DNA from: Pyxicephalus adspersus
Taxonomy: Eukaryota; Chordata; Amphibia; Anura; Pyxicephalidae
Assembly: GCF_032062135.1 (NCBI RefSeq)
Contig: NC_092866.1
Span: 26,983,358-27,047,357, forward strand
Direction of reading: 5' to 3'
DNA length: 64,000 nucleotides
The translations under genes and the position numbers were made by a program. Within the stretch, counting starts at the first letter, position 1. Each line of letters starts with the position of its first letter. The notes under the pieces were generated by a model that was given only the letters and a program-made list of their open reading frames with translations, had not been told where the DNA came from and made no database searches. This document shows, in pieces, positions 23,746 to 35,744 of this stretch.

Positions 23746-24626
23746 GAGGGGAGTTAATACTGCCCATAATTACTGAAGATTCCTTAGATACCCCTCCCAT
23801 TGCTACTCGTTCCCCCTTTATACCTCCTCCCCCTACATATCGAACTGTCCTGACTTTGGACACCACCAAAGATTCCTTGAGTGTTCCTTCCAACCTGAGG
23901 CCACCGTGCCCTTCTGAGCATGAAGATAGTGATTGTGAGGAGGGGATAGAGGTTTCTGGTTATGCATCAGGGGAAGTATTTGAATCAAGTTTTCCTCCAA
24001 CTGATGATGAGGACTTCTATACCAGTTTTCCATTGGTAACAGAAAGAACCCCACCATCTAAACCAGAAAGGAGACCTCCTGGCTTTCGACCGAATACAAA
24101 GTCAGGAGGTTCAACTTCCTCTCCTTATGACCTTCTCACCTCCACCACTACCCCAGACCTTGTCCGGAATATCCCTGCCGGCAAAATGAATAACAGGGAA
24201 CCCCCAAAACCCAACATAGACCAATATCCCCATATCCCTACCTCTTTTCAGCTGGACAAATTAAATAAGCAGAAATTCCCATCTATTACATCTTCCCCTA
24301 ATTTCCACAATTTCCCTACAGCAAATCCTACGGGCTCAGGGGAGAAAGGATCACCTGGAGCAGTGGAAGTTATCAGGGAATCCAGCAGCACCACAGGAAT
24401 GGTTGTGGGAATTGTGGCAGCAGCTGCCCTTTGCATCCTCATTCTTCTCTACGCGATGTACAAGTACAGAAACAGGGATGAGGGATCCTACCAAGTGGAC
24501 CAAACCCGAAATTACATCAGTAACTCAGCCCAGAGTAATGGTGCTGTGGTAAAAGAAAAGACAGTGCCTGCCACCAAAACAGCTGGTAAAAATAAGAAAA
24601 ATAAGGACAAGGAGTATTATGTGTGA
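23746..24626 (+). CDS. NRXN2: Neurexin-2 terminal coding exon: stalk, transmembrane helix, cytoplasmic tail
   Basis: The last coding exon, 881 nt to the TGA at 24624-24626. It opens with GA, completing a glycine codon with the previous exon, then [17 protein letters not shown]. About 24396 back to the acceptor is a Ser/Thr/Pro-rich ectodomain stalk with acidic patches ([13 protein letters not shown]) and no folded domain visible. ESSSTTG precedes the membrane helix (24399-24460, [20 protein letters not shown]). The tail starts [15 protein letters not shown], contains a basic KNKKNKDK stretch and ends EYYV, the class II PDZ ligand for CASK, Mint and syntenin. QVDQ in the tail and the GELILPI start point to neurexin-2 rather than -1 (HVDE) or -3 (QVDE). 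The acceptor is TTTCTTTGTTTACAG. The exon is more GC-rich than its surroundings and fully open, so it is under constraint. Confidence 0.95.
24307..24321 (+). promoter_or_regulatory. NRXN2: Internal splice acceptor, neurexin splice site 5
   Basis: CACAATTTCCCTACAG inside the terminal exon is a good pyrimidine-AG acceptor. Joining the 12635 donor to 24322 gives G+CA = GCA (Ala) followed by AAT CCT ACG, the same frame as the long form. It would remove 576 nt (192 codons) and give CEPST-ANPT, the short juxtamembrane form known for neurexins. Use of the site is inference from sequence and family knowledge. Confidence 0.75.
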
Positions 24627-25700
24627 GAGCCTTAAATAGACTCTACCAGCTGTGGAAGTGTGGTTGGTCATCATCAAACCAGCCATTCATTGGAGAAACT
24701 AGACTGACCCCATGCTGTGACCAATCATTGACTAAGCAACAGTGACTAAATCCCAGGTCAACAGTTGGCTGTCAACCCTAATCAACCAACCAACCAACTT
24801 AATGCTTAAACTACCAAATGTTACAAATACAATTAAAGGTTTAAAAGATTTAAAGACCTTGGGTCAGCTTTTTGAATGTTGAAAATTGCCAACTTACTGT
24901 ACTGTATCTACAGTATCATACATGGATATATCCATTGGCCCAAACAGTAGGTGAACATCAACTGATCTTCTACTAATTGACCATGATCCAGTCATCTGAT
25001 AAAACCACCCAGACCAAGAGATGCTTCTAGTACCAACCATGTGCTCAGTGTATCCCATCAGAAATTTTTGCATTCAGTCTCAAAATTAAATGCATCTCTT
25101 GCATCATATTCCTGTTTTCATGTGGAGAAGAAAAATCAAAATTTCCTCATGAGATAAAAACTGCTTCAAAACAATATTAACTTGACCTTGGTTACTACTA
25201 AAGAGTTCACTGAGTAAAGGGACGTCAAGCAGAGACTTCATTCCACTGAGAAACAAGTTGACATCAAGAGGGATGTGATTATTGAAATGTAATTCTTTAC
25301 AACATGGAGCCATTGAGGGGAGAGGATGGTAGCATGTTTGGAGTAAAGACTTACAAAAAATTGAATGAAGGCTAACAGAACTGGCCTTGGTTATGCTCTC
25401 CCTTCTTTATCCTAATTCCTTTAAATTTCCTCAATGCCCTCTAAAAAAATCAAGGTTATTTCTATTCTGGTTTGTGTGGTGTTGTCTTGGTTTTCTTGAA
25501 CGCTGAGCCGTGCGTTTGACTTGTTCATGGACTGAATTCACTGCTCCACACCCCGAACAAAAACAAAAAACAAAACCTATTTTACCACCCCAGAATGTCT
25601 CCTGATACCCCTTCTATTAAATAGACAGTAATAAGGGGCTTTGGAAATTTGGGGTACAGAGCATCAGAATATCAATAAAGCAAATGTTACGGCCTTGTAT
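24627..25700 (+). other. NRXN2: NRXN2 3' untranslated region (minimum estimate)
   Basis: Non-coding sequence directly after the stop. AATAAA at 25674-25679 is the first canonical poly(A) signal I see; another lies at 26229-26234, so the UTR may extend further. No transposon is recognised in it, unlike most of the window. Confidence 0.6.
25674..25679 (+). terminator. Candidate poly(A) signal AATAAA
   Basis: Canonical hexamer about 1.05 kb after the NRXN2 stop, within ATATCAATAAAGCAAATG. A second candidate is at 26229-26234 (TCTAATAAAGCACTG). Confidence 0.45.
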
Positions 25701-26874
25701 AAGAGTGATGAGATTGTTAATGAAAAAGAGTTATGGGTTTATTTTTTTCTATTCTCTACTGGGATACAGTGTACCACTGCTATATGCTAAGCATATAGCC
25801 ATTTTTAGAGATGAACAAACTCTTTATTAAATAAATGTAAGGTAGTTTTGCCATATTTGGACCAGATATCCAGTCTAGATGATTATTTGATGTAAAACAA
25901 GACCATTCTTTTTACTGAACAAAAGTATATAAATTTCTGGTTTGGCTAGAATATCTAATACAACATTCTGTAGTCTTACCAGCATATGTGACATTTTTGT
26001 TCAGTAAAGTTGTAACAATTTACAAACCAAAGATTATACTACAATTAAAAGTAAAAATTGAAAATCAAGCTTTATCAGATGTAGTTTGCTCATCTCTATT
26101 CACCCTTTTACTTTGGCAGGATATTTCAAAAACAAATAGAAGATAAATATGATGTACATACATAAAATTTATTACCAGGCTATTCATTATTTGGTAATGT
26201 AAACCTGATCTGTTTTTTATATGTATCTAATAAAGCACTGTCAGCGTATAGCAAGCATCTCTATTCCACTGCATGGGTTTACTAAAAGTTGTTGTTTCTC
26301 AGTGTTAGCACTTAGGGTTTTCAAGATTCACTAAATAGGAACTAATTCCACATTCAAAAAATGCAAGCAGGCAGAGTTTTTATTGCAGAAGGTACAGGCA
26401 ATGCCTGTTTGCAATCTTCTTTTCCAAGATCATGGAGCTGTGCATTCACAGCTCAGAGCAGGATGACAGGACTGAATAAACTTGCATGTGGGAGTTATAT
26501 CATTCTGACCTGGCCAATTAGGATAGCTGAAGATCCGACACCAAGAACAAGAGTGGAAGAAAATGTTGGTGCCTGCAATTAAGCAAGATAAATGCGTGTA
26601 TGTAAACAAATTGTGATTTAGCAGGTATGTTTATTTTTATTGTAGAATGGGCATTACCTCTTCCTTTTGCAATAAAGGACCTGCCTTTTTTAAATTTAGT
26701 TCTGTTTTAATGCTCACAAATATACTTTTGAGTAAAAATCTCAACTCTACAAATTTTTTTAAGTGCTTACCAAAACATTTGAGTATATTGAAAACTCTTG
26801 ATGCTAAAAACAGAAAAAGATCTGAAATTTCAGAAACTGGAGATGCCTCCCAAGTGCTGATAGTGCTGTCTTAG

Positions 26875-26878
26875 ATAA

Positions 26879-26930
<52 letters not shown>
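26875..26930. repeat. (TA)n microsatellite
   Basis: Near-pure TA repeat with one ACATAT interruption. A second TA tract occupies about 26991-27048, so the two may be one split array. Confidence 0.9.
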
Positions 26931-26933
<3 letters not shown>

Positions 26934-26990
26934 CAGATTTGCTTTTAATTTCAATATTGCTTTTTTAACTACAAATAAATACAAAAATAT

Positions 26991-26993
26991 GAC

Positions 26994-27048
<55 letters not shown>
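26991..27048. repeat. (TA)n microsatellite
   Basis: TA repeat with TATAAATATA interruptions. Confidence 0.9.
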
Positions 27049-28649
27049 GCCCCTGATTAAATAATCACAGGTCTGAGAATGCAACTGAGGATAATGGGAA
27101 ACCTATGGTATTTTTTAAATATGGGTGGTATTTATTGATCTGCATTATGGAATGAAATACCTATGCAGAAAAACTATGTGTTAAAATGATAAAACTAGTA
27201 CCTATAAAATGTAGACATCACATGCTGTAAAAAAGGTGCCAATTATTTAAAATGCCTCAAAATACCTACCTTTAAAAAGAACCAATGAAAATAACATGGG
27301 AACTGCCATTACTAATTTTTTTATTTGCAGATTCCAGGACCCCCATCTTGACCCATCTTTAACAATGTTAATTGTCCACAGCATTCTAACCAGAATCCAT
27401 GTTTTCACCCATGCACTGCACAACATCTAATTGCTGTATAAAAGTCACAATAAATATTTTCCATCAAAAAAAGCAGGTTGGGAGCATAGAATTTTCAGAC
27501 TACATTGATTTTGTGATTGATTCAGGTAAGCAACCCACTGGATGATTAGGCCATACTCAAGATGACAGCCCTGGAGCCTGAATTTTCAAACATCCCCCAT
27601 CTAAATAATCACTAGGCTTTCATGTGATAGGCTGGTCCAGAGTGCTGTATGTTTAGGATTTCAGTGTGGGAGAATGCCATCATCTTTCCCTTGACATGAC
27701 ATGGATGCATCCAGATGACTGGATACTCACTTCCTTTAAGGGCTCATCACAGATACTTGAAAGGTATTAATTAGTGGTGTAATGATGCCACAACAGAATA
27801 ACAAATTAGCTATTCCTTTTGCAATAAGGGACCTGCCTAGGTGCAATTTAATTTTATTAATTTATTTTAATGTAGTTCTGTTTTAATGCTCATATTTATA
27901 GTCCAGAACTTCCAGAACAGCCCATGTTCAGCAGAAGATCCAATTTTTAAGGTAAAAAAGTGGAAGCTGGGAGGATGGAATCTGATGGAATTGAGAGTTT
28001 TTATTATTTTTGCACAAGGATTGGCTTTAGAAAAAAATTTAAAACTGGCAGTTCTCATTGTTTTGTAACAAAATACTTTTTATTGACTAGGATCTAGTTT
28101 AGTAACACATGTCTAGTTTCAATCCATTTTTGGCTTGTTAGATATTTAAAATCTTACATCAAAAATGTTGGTGAAAGGTTTAATGGTGTGGTTCAATAAC
28201 TGTTTCACTTTTACAGCATAACAATCATTGGCAAGAAGAGCATACTTTTAAAAGTCTAGAAATTATTCAGATCAGTGTTTCCAAAGAACAACAAACTTCT
28301 ACTTTTCCTAGGAAATAAAATTGTCTAATTAATGTGTTACTTTTTATGCAAGATTCAGAAACAAATAAAATCATAAACATGTTTCTGAATGAAGACAATT
28401 GTGTTTCAAAATAAAGAATATGCATAAACACACTGCTAAAAATATATTTGTTTCTACATTTGATAACTATTATACCTGCAAAAATGATACCAAATATTTA
28501 GGTGTAAAAGTTGAAGTAAATTAATACTTTATAGATATATAATATATATATAACTTATGTGTATACTGTACAAAAGGCTTCCATATTTTATTAGATTACA
28601 CTTTTACTTTTGCATTCTGAGCCCCAGAGCATTGAACCCCTACATTCTT

Positions 28650-28707
28650 ATATATATTCCAAAGGTCCTCATATGGGGATATATATTCCAAAGGTCCTCA
28701 TATGGGG
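28650..28707. repeat. Perfect 29-bp tandem duplication
   Basis: Units 28650-28678 and 28679-28707 are identical, each ATATATATTCCAAAGGTCCT followed by CATATGGGG. Perfect identity suggests a recent duplication or an assembly effect. Confidence 0.92.
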
Positions 28708-30177
28708 TGAATAAACATGATAAATATCGGAACATTGCTGCCAGGTAGTTGGTAGTTTCTTTGCAAATACTGCTCTTCAGACTGTTTGCATTTTCATAGG
28801 CATCTGGGAAAATCATGCAATTGTTGGAATTTAAAATGTAAAAGTTACATATGTTTTGAGTATTATGATGCCTGCTGTTCAAAAGCAACTTAAGCTATTG
28901 CTTTAAAGCCTAAACAAAGGTTTACAACGAAAGTCTGAACAAAAGTCAACAAATGTGTTACAGAATTGGTAAGTGTTTTCATATTGCTCACCTAGAAACC
29001 CGACAGTAGTGTTTTAACGTTTAAATTTAGACAGAAAAAAAGCACTTTTAAATGCATGTAGTGTACATACCTGACACTTACCTAGTGTAAGCTTTTTCTA
29101 ACTTAGGTTACGTCCCCTTTGTAACAAGTGACAGTTTGCTAGGAGCATAGAGAAAGATGACCTCATAAGTTTGCTTCTTCTTTTTTATTTAATAACAGGG
29201 AGGTTGCAATGGAGTGAACAAGCTGCATTACTTAACTGCAACAGATAAATGATAGGTCCACACTATGTTGTCTGGTACACCTATGTACATTTCAAGACTG
29301 TAAGGATGGAAATGCAAACATTTGCCAATTATTACAGTCTCAAACATGTTTTTCACTGTTGGAAGTCAGCTTGAGGTTCTATTTTACAGAATAACTATAT
29401 TTTTAGAGAAGAGTCAAAAATATGCAGCCTCCCCTCCATGTATATTTATTCTAATTTTTCATTGCCCAAATCTTCCACCCTAGCGGCTGTACCATGTGCA
29501 GGTGATATTTATAGATATGAGTGCAGGGGTGGGTTAGTTTTGTTAATCAAATCATTCAAATCTAAGCGGTTAGAATAACTGTATTTTCTGTAAAAGTTTA
29601 GTTAATATTTAAGTAACATTGAATTTCATTTTGAAGTCAATTGAGGCATCTATAGAAGGAACTCAACCCATAGCTTATTTAAGTTTAGAGCACAATGAGA
29701 CTGGGTGATCCTCCTATGGTCATATTGTGCCATACAACTCAACTGTTAGTTGTATTAGTCGCTCTGTATTTCTATGGAGGTTCCACAAGGAGCATTATAC
29801 TGTTCTGCTCTTTATTCCAAATTAAACAGAACTATATAATGATGCTACTTCAGTTAGAAGTGTTAGGAAAAAAAAAAGATTTTGTACTTGTTCCAGCAGC
29901 CTTTATAACGGCAAATCTTTACAAAAGATGAATCAAAGATTACCAATATTGCTGGCAACTTTTGGCTTACATACACATCCTACTGTGAACTAAAACGTTT
30001 GCAGCCAAGAGATTATTTGTTCATTTAGCTTATGCTGAGAAGTTTTCCAGCTCAAAACAACACTCTTTAGTAATGTGCAAGATTAGTTTTTAATGAAAAA
30101 TAGATGCAGACATTTAACAAGACCATGCTGCTGGAAATGGAATTTATTTTTATTACAGCATAATAAAACCCAGATAC

Positions 30178-30180
<3 letters not shown>

Positions 30181-30217
<37 letters not shown>

Positions 30218-30245
30218 AAACAGTATTTATGCAGTGCTGTGTAAT
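30181..30245 (-). repeat. L2-like tail fragment with (TTA)n, antisense
   Basis: TTA repeats are followed by AATAAACAGTATTTATGCAG and TGCTGTGTAA. The reverse complement matches the end of the 2915-3062 repeat (ACAGCGCTGCGTAA...ATAAATCCTGTTTATTAAT), so it is a short copy in the opposite direction. Confidence 0.6.
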
Positions 30246-32339
30246 TGGTAATTATGAGTATTCAGGGGCTATGTGTGGTGTAAGTGGCCACATCCCCAGT
30301 GGTAAGATCAATAAAGGAAAATACAAACATGAAAGTAAATGGGACGGCCAACAAATACCTTCTGAAAATTACATATCACAAAGTCAAAATGTTTTATGTG
30401 CCAACAATTCTGACACTTTACATATGGTTTCCATTCCAAGATCAAATACACCCAAAAATTGATCATGTAATACATATAGAGATATAGCACATTTATTAAA
30501 CAAATTGTGTCCCAGTCTAATAGCACCAATACATTCTTAAAAATTATTAATAAAAATGAAGCACAGATATAATTTACATATACAATGATCGTACATTGAT
30601 AAACCCTAAAACGTGATCACATAAAATTTAAAAAAAAACAGTATAAAGTATAAGCAGTCTGGTCTCCATTCATGATGAGGTGGAGAACCTAATTCCATGA
30701 AACACGCTGAAAGAAATAAATATGTGTGGCTGATTCTTCAAGCTTTAGATCTTTAACTGGTTTATTTACATTTGTGTCATCATGCTTTGGGGTTTAATGC
30801 CTTAGGATCATCATATATATAAATTGTATCATTGTTTCTGTTATTTTTTTTAGCAACGTCTTTGCGCCACTTGGCTGGGAAACTGTTCATACATGTACTA
30901 TACCCCCATAAGTGCCTGTATTGTTGACACACACAAAAAAAAATTTTTTGTGTGTCATAAAGTTTTTTTGTTTGACTTTTATGCACTACTGTTTCCTTTA
31001 TTGGTAAATCCAGATACAAAAAATGTATTATATTGCAGCATACCAGTCCTTGGAGGTGGCAGCTACATTAGTTTTATTTATTTGGGCTTTTTAACATAAG
31101 GAAAAGTATTGATACCCTGCAAAACACCTAGCCCTAAAATTTGAGGGAGAAGTACCTAGTCCTCAGAGATAGCTAAGAACAATGCAACTGGTAAGAGTGC
31201 AGCAGAGACACAGGAAAGTACTGGCAAGTAATTGTTGGCACATAATAAGCAGATTTACCAAACAGTTTATATGGTTCTGTTCAGACCATATTAGAAGAGA
31301 TAATGTAAGTTCATCATAAGGTTTATATAACCTTTAAAAGCAATCCATTACACTGGCATTTTTAAAGGCTTTGCAAAAAAAAAAAAAATGAGTATGTTTA
31401 TGTAAAGAATCAGTATACCTAAAAGGTCTTCAGTTTCAGAAAAAATTACAATCCTGCTGTTGTGATGAAACAGCAGTGGTCTCTATACCAAGTCTGGTAA
31501 AATGATAGCAAATAAGCTTGGAGTGGTCAGCAATTCTTTTAGTCATTTTAATATCTCAGGCTTTTGAAGCAACGGTGATACTGAACAAGAGTACTTGCTT
31601 GAAAGGTAAGTTTAGAATATTTCCTTTTAGGTTATTCTTTACATAATTGTTTTGCATTATAAATATTGAACATACTTTTTGGGTCAGTTATTCACATATA
31701 AGTAAAGATATAATTTTACCTCATTTCTTTGGCTATATATGTCTACAGCATATGCAAAATCAGTGTAGTTTCACAAACATGCTTTTAAAAGGTATGCAAT
31801 TTACATTTAAATTTAGAAAGAAATTTTTTGTATTTGCTATCAAACTTTTTTTTCAAGTTATTTTCACGTTTCCAATACCAGATTCTCATAATAGTAAAAT
31901 ACATAGTACTATATACATATTTGTATTTGCTTACATTAGATACTCCTATGTTCATTTGCAGCTGGTATGAATTTCTGTACATAAAGCACAAAAAGTGCAA
32001 AAGTGTTCAAACTGACCTTCAAAAATGTATACAGTACATATTCACAAGTAACAAATGTAAACAAACTGGCAAAAGTATATTTGCTAAACCTCTGGAATGT
32101 TTTACAAACTGTTTTTTAAGATAGTCCAATGAACCTGTGTTTGTCCTCCAAAACACAGTCATGTGAAGAGCAATAAAAGAGAAAAATAGAAATTCAATGT
32201 ATCTACTTTTAGGTTCATACTGATGAATAATTCCAATTGCTACTGATGTAACAGAATGTCTAATTACATTGTGGATACAGGCCCCCTGCGGCAGGCAGAA
32301 AGCCAAAAATTATGAAGCTTCATCAGAAGACCCAGTTAC

Positions 32340-32800
32340 TGTTTGGAACTCCCTCCCAATTACCTCAGAACTAAGCTAATTCCAGCGGGATGGCCTGTTG
32401 TTCCTAAGCCTTGCATCCCTCCAGATGATCACCCTTGCCTATCCTCCACAACCTGAAGAATCTTTTGCTGCCCTGGGACAGGCCACATGCTCCACACTCA
32501 ATTCCACCACCCAGTCACTGAGGCCTTTCATTACTCCCATGGGGTCATACAAATTTAAAAGTATGGCTTTTAGGGTTGAGAATGTACCTGGCACATTACA
32601 GGGTAATCTCTTGGGGACATGAACTTAGAAAGTATCCTGATCTATCTAGATGATAATATGGTGTTTTCTGCCACATTTGATGATCCTCTTTCACACTAGG
32701 AAGCGGTGTTGGTCTGGTTTCACTAATATAGGATGGACCCTTTTTCTTTAAGGGTACAATCAAGTTCCTAGGTCACAGAATTTTCAGACAAGGTGTACCA
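32340..32800 (+). mobile_element. Ty3/gypsy reverse transcriptase fragment
   Basis: The frame at 32398-32622 includes TPMGSYKFKSMAFRVENVPG (about 32527-32590), matching the gypsy RT block ending in FGLxNAPxTFQ. After a frameshift, LEKILIYLDDNMVFSATFDD (about 32625-32685) carries the catalytic YLDD. FFKGTIKFLGHRIF (about 32745-32785) is the C(K)FF...FLGH block. This RT belongs to a different copy from the intron element, whose RT is missing. No LTRs seen. The foldback at 32804 begins right after it. Confidence 0.78.
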
Positions 32801-32803
32801 TTT

Positions 32804-33789
32804 TGTATCATGTTACTTGTTTGTGTGGTAATCTTCTCAAAACGTATTTTCCTACATCATAACGCCTTTCATACATCCTTCTTTAGATTAATGAGATTAA
32901 AAATGTATATTTTCTAATAACAAGTGTATACATATACTGTATATTAGTAGCCGATATACCAAACATCATTAATCATGCCCATTATTTACCATAATATAAT
33001 CCCTTCTTACTTGTTTTTTAACATCAGATACAATCTCTGGAACTGTGTTCAAGAGTCTCTCCACGGTTAAATCACCCACAGATAATAATAATCCCATAGA
33101 GTGTCAATGTTGAATACAATCAATAACTGACAGTCTTTAAATAATTTACTTCAATAGTTTAAAGTAGTTATTACTTTAAATAAAAAACATACTCTGCATG
33201 CATATCTACTCAAAAAACTCTGGTCTATACAAAAACAAACAAAAACTCCTCAAACCTCACAAAGCAGGGGAAAGGAAAGATGGACAAAGCAGAGCATTTA
33301 CTTACAAATCACAGATTTATATGCTGCAGGATATTTCTGTGTGTGCCTTCACTATGGAGCCAGCTTAAATGCACCTCCTCCAACAACATGCCATTTCTGC
33401 AAGCGTAATGAGGGCAGTGGGCATTTTGGTATGTGTTCATTGGATAATGCCGCTGCTATTTAGATATGGTAATGGTGCTTTGGGCAGATCATTGGGACAG
33501 TTTTCTCGGGCGCTGCCAACTTCTTCATGCAGTATTGGTTGCCTGCAGATTCGGCTTAGCTGAGCTGTGCCATCTGATAGGGCACCTTCAGTTGTGCACC
33601 GAGTGATGCCTTGATCTGCCCTCTTCAGGAGGAATGACAACATGATATTGGAGGACTCCTAAACACAGTTCCAGAGATTGTATCTGATGTAAAAAAAAAA
33701 CAAGAAGTAAGGCCTTGTGGTATGGTAAATAATGAGTATGTTTAATGACATCTGAGAAGATTAACTCGCAACTGTGTAACATGATACAA
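32804..33789. repeat. Foldback element, about 1 kb, with split left arm
   Basis: The outer ends TGTATCATGTTAC (32804-32816) and GTAACATGATACA (33776-33788) are inverted. Further inside, CATTATTTACCATA (about 32978-32991) pairs with TATGGTAAATAATG (33721-33734). ACATCAGATACAATCTCTGG (33021-33040) pairs with CCAGAGATTGTATCTGATGT (33671-33690). The left arm carries about 120 bp of extra sequence relative to the right arm. The loop (about 33060-33652) has no coding signal. It resembles a long-TIR MITE. Confidence 0.75.
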
Positions 33790-34850
33790 TTTTTTTAAAT
33801 TGCTTTTAGACGAACAGATGATGTTTTTAATGTTTGTGTACCTTAAAATCCCTTATTTTGTTTATTAATTCAAACTTTCTTTTGTGTATAATATCAACAT
33901 TTCCTCAAACACTCTAAACTGCTGCTGTCATTCAATAAATGTCTACATGTGAAAGGCAAGAAGTGGGAACACATGAGGTGGATTTGAGGTCAGAACAGGA
34001 GAAATCATTTGACTTCCAGCAGCAGCTGATATCCGCTTTCATGCTGGACTTTGCTGCCTTTTCCCTACCATTCTACATTCTAAGTGATGCTGATACGCAT
34101 GGCCAGGGGAAAATATTTGCCCATGCAGTACAAGCCTGCGTCTGACAGAGAAACCCTGAAAATTATAGTTTATTTAGTCTGGAGCTTTTGTCTTTGCAAA
34201 TGCTCTCTTGCAATACCTAATATCTAGACCTCACCATGAAGAGCCTGGAGGGGTAGAAATCCCAGGATTGACAGGTGGAAAGCTTAACCCTGCAGTGAAT
34301 CTTATATAGGTATAGTAAAAGTATAATAAGGCAGGGACACAGAAAGATGATTCAGTGATTCCCTCTTTAGTAGAGGTTGCACAGTTTTGATAGTGGCCAG
34401 GTCCCAAAATCAAAGCTTCTACCAGAAACAAACTAGAGTCCCCCTTTAGGGCTTTTGTCTAAAAGTATAGAAACAAGATCATAAATTTCTCCGGATCAGA
34501 TATTCCTTTTCTTTCACCTAGCATCTTTTCAGACCCACTATTATACAACAGGTATTCTAGAGGTTGGAATGTTGTGGCAGATAAGGGTAATGAAGTGGCC
34601 TCAGACTGATCTCTGAGCTGTATTCAGGAACACATTTAATAAAAAAAACTGCATCATAAAAAAAAATATTGTCTGCTACTTGATCCAATCCATGTGTCCT
34701 ATACTGAATCAAACGCGCTGAATCCAAATCTGAAGTTTGATTCTGCCTAGGACGTCAGGATCTTAAGGTAATTATGCAAATAGACTCGATTAGCTACATT
34801 CTCTCGTTTTGCAGTTACTATGTAATCTCTATACATAACTAACTTTTGTC

Positions 34851-35741
34851 TCATAGTTCCACGACATTACAAAATGTAGTTTTATGTTGAAACAACATAT
34901 ACAATAACACATAATTCACCTGAGTGAAGTTTTTCAGGCACTTGCTTTTGCGTTTGTGGCTTTCAACCGTCTCCCGTTGCAGAAACCAGCAGTAGTCGCC
35001 CATCATGTTGGGGTTGCACTGGCCTTGATATCTTGTTTCTATACCGGAAATGTCCTGGTGGAACCTCTCCCCTTGTTCATCACTCACATCACCCAAATTT
35101 TGTGGGAAAAAGTCAAGATGGGAATGTAAGAAATGATTTTTAAGTGACATTCAGCAGCCAAGTTTATGGTATGCTGTTAGCATGTTGTTCATGTGTTCAG
35201 CATGGTTTTTAGCTCGCTGGTTGCCCAGAAAGTTTTGTGCAACTAGTATAAATGATTCCCAAGCAGCAAGTTCAATTGGGTTAAGTTTGTCTCTGAATGT
35301 GGCATCACGCATCAAATTGCGGATTTGGGGACTAACAAAAATGCCTGCTTTCAGTTTAGCATTTGTGATAACTTTTCCAAACTTGTCTTTCAGATACTGA
35401 AAACCCATACCATCACGATCCATTGCAACGACAAAGTTTTTAAATAGTCCAAGTTTAATATGAAGTGACGGAAGGTAAACTTTCCGTGGATTAAAGAGTG
35501 CTTTATGCTTCACGTTTTTCTGGCCAACAGTGTGTTCAGGTCTGGGTGGCCATTCTTTCACTTTGTAATGGTTACTGTCATCACGACGGTTCCACAGGCA
35601 CAGAAAGCACATATACCTTGTATATCCCAATTGCAGGCCAAGAAGAGCCACCACCTTCAGGTCACCACAAACGTTCCACTTGTGTTCTGAATAGTTAATC
35701 AATTTCAAAATGACCTCCATTGATTTGTATGTCTCTTTCAT
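34851..35741 (-). pseudogene. Transposon-related protein, unnamed CFLCLW family, minus copy
   Basis: Two abutting frames (196 codons, 35741-35151, and 99 codons, 35150-34851) form one reading frame broken by a single TGA at 35151-35153. The plus-strand copy has an arginine codon (CGC) at that place, so the stop probably arose from CGA by CpG decay. Conserved segments in order: WNVCGDLKVVALLG, MCFLCLW (CxxC), PSLHIKLGLFKNFV, GMGFQYLKDKF, AGIFVSPQIRNLM, ESFILVAQNFLGN, HFLHSHLDFFPQNLGD, GERFHQDISGIE, MMGDYCWFLQRE. I have seen such proteins as uncharacterised entries in frogs and invertebrates, but I cannot name the superfamily or assign catalytic residues. The N-terminal part present in the plus copy is missing. 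Confidence 0.65.
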
Positions 35742-35744
35742 TCC

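Larger units (their letters stand above)
25701..32339. other. Intergenic stretch downstream of NRXN2, few features
   Basis: About 6.6 kb of AT-rich sequence. Besides the microsatellites and the duplications listed separately, I recognise two short related segments, CCTTTTGCAATAAAGGACCT (26662-26681) and CCTTTTGCAATAAGGGACCT (27816-27835). A weaker cousin lies near 2420-2445, pointing to an interspersed repeat I cannot name. The small open frames here show no family signal. Confidence 0.45.

Noticed and set aside
23687..24057. Minus-strand frames opposite the NRXN2 terminal exon
   Set aside because: Shadows of a strongly conserved coding exon on the plus strand.
31647..32124. Overlapping frames of about 100 codons on both strands
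   Set aside because: AT-rich sequence open in several frames at once, with Phe/Ile/Tyr/Lys composition expected from base content.
33939..34145. 68-codon frame starting MSTCERQEVG
   Set aside because: Looks protein-like in composition, but no family signal, splice site or neighbour supports it.
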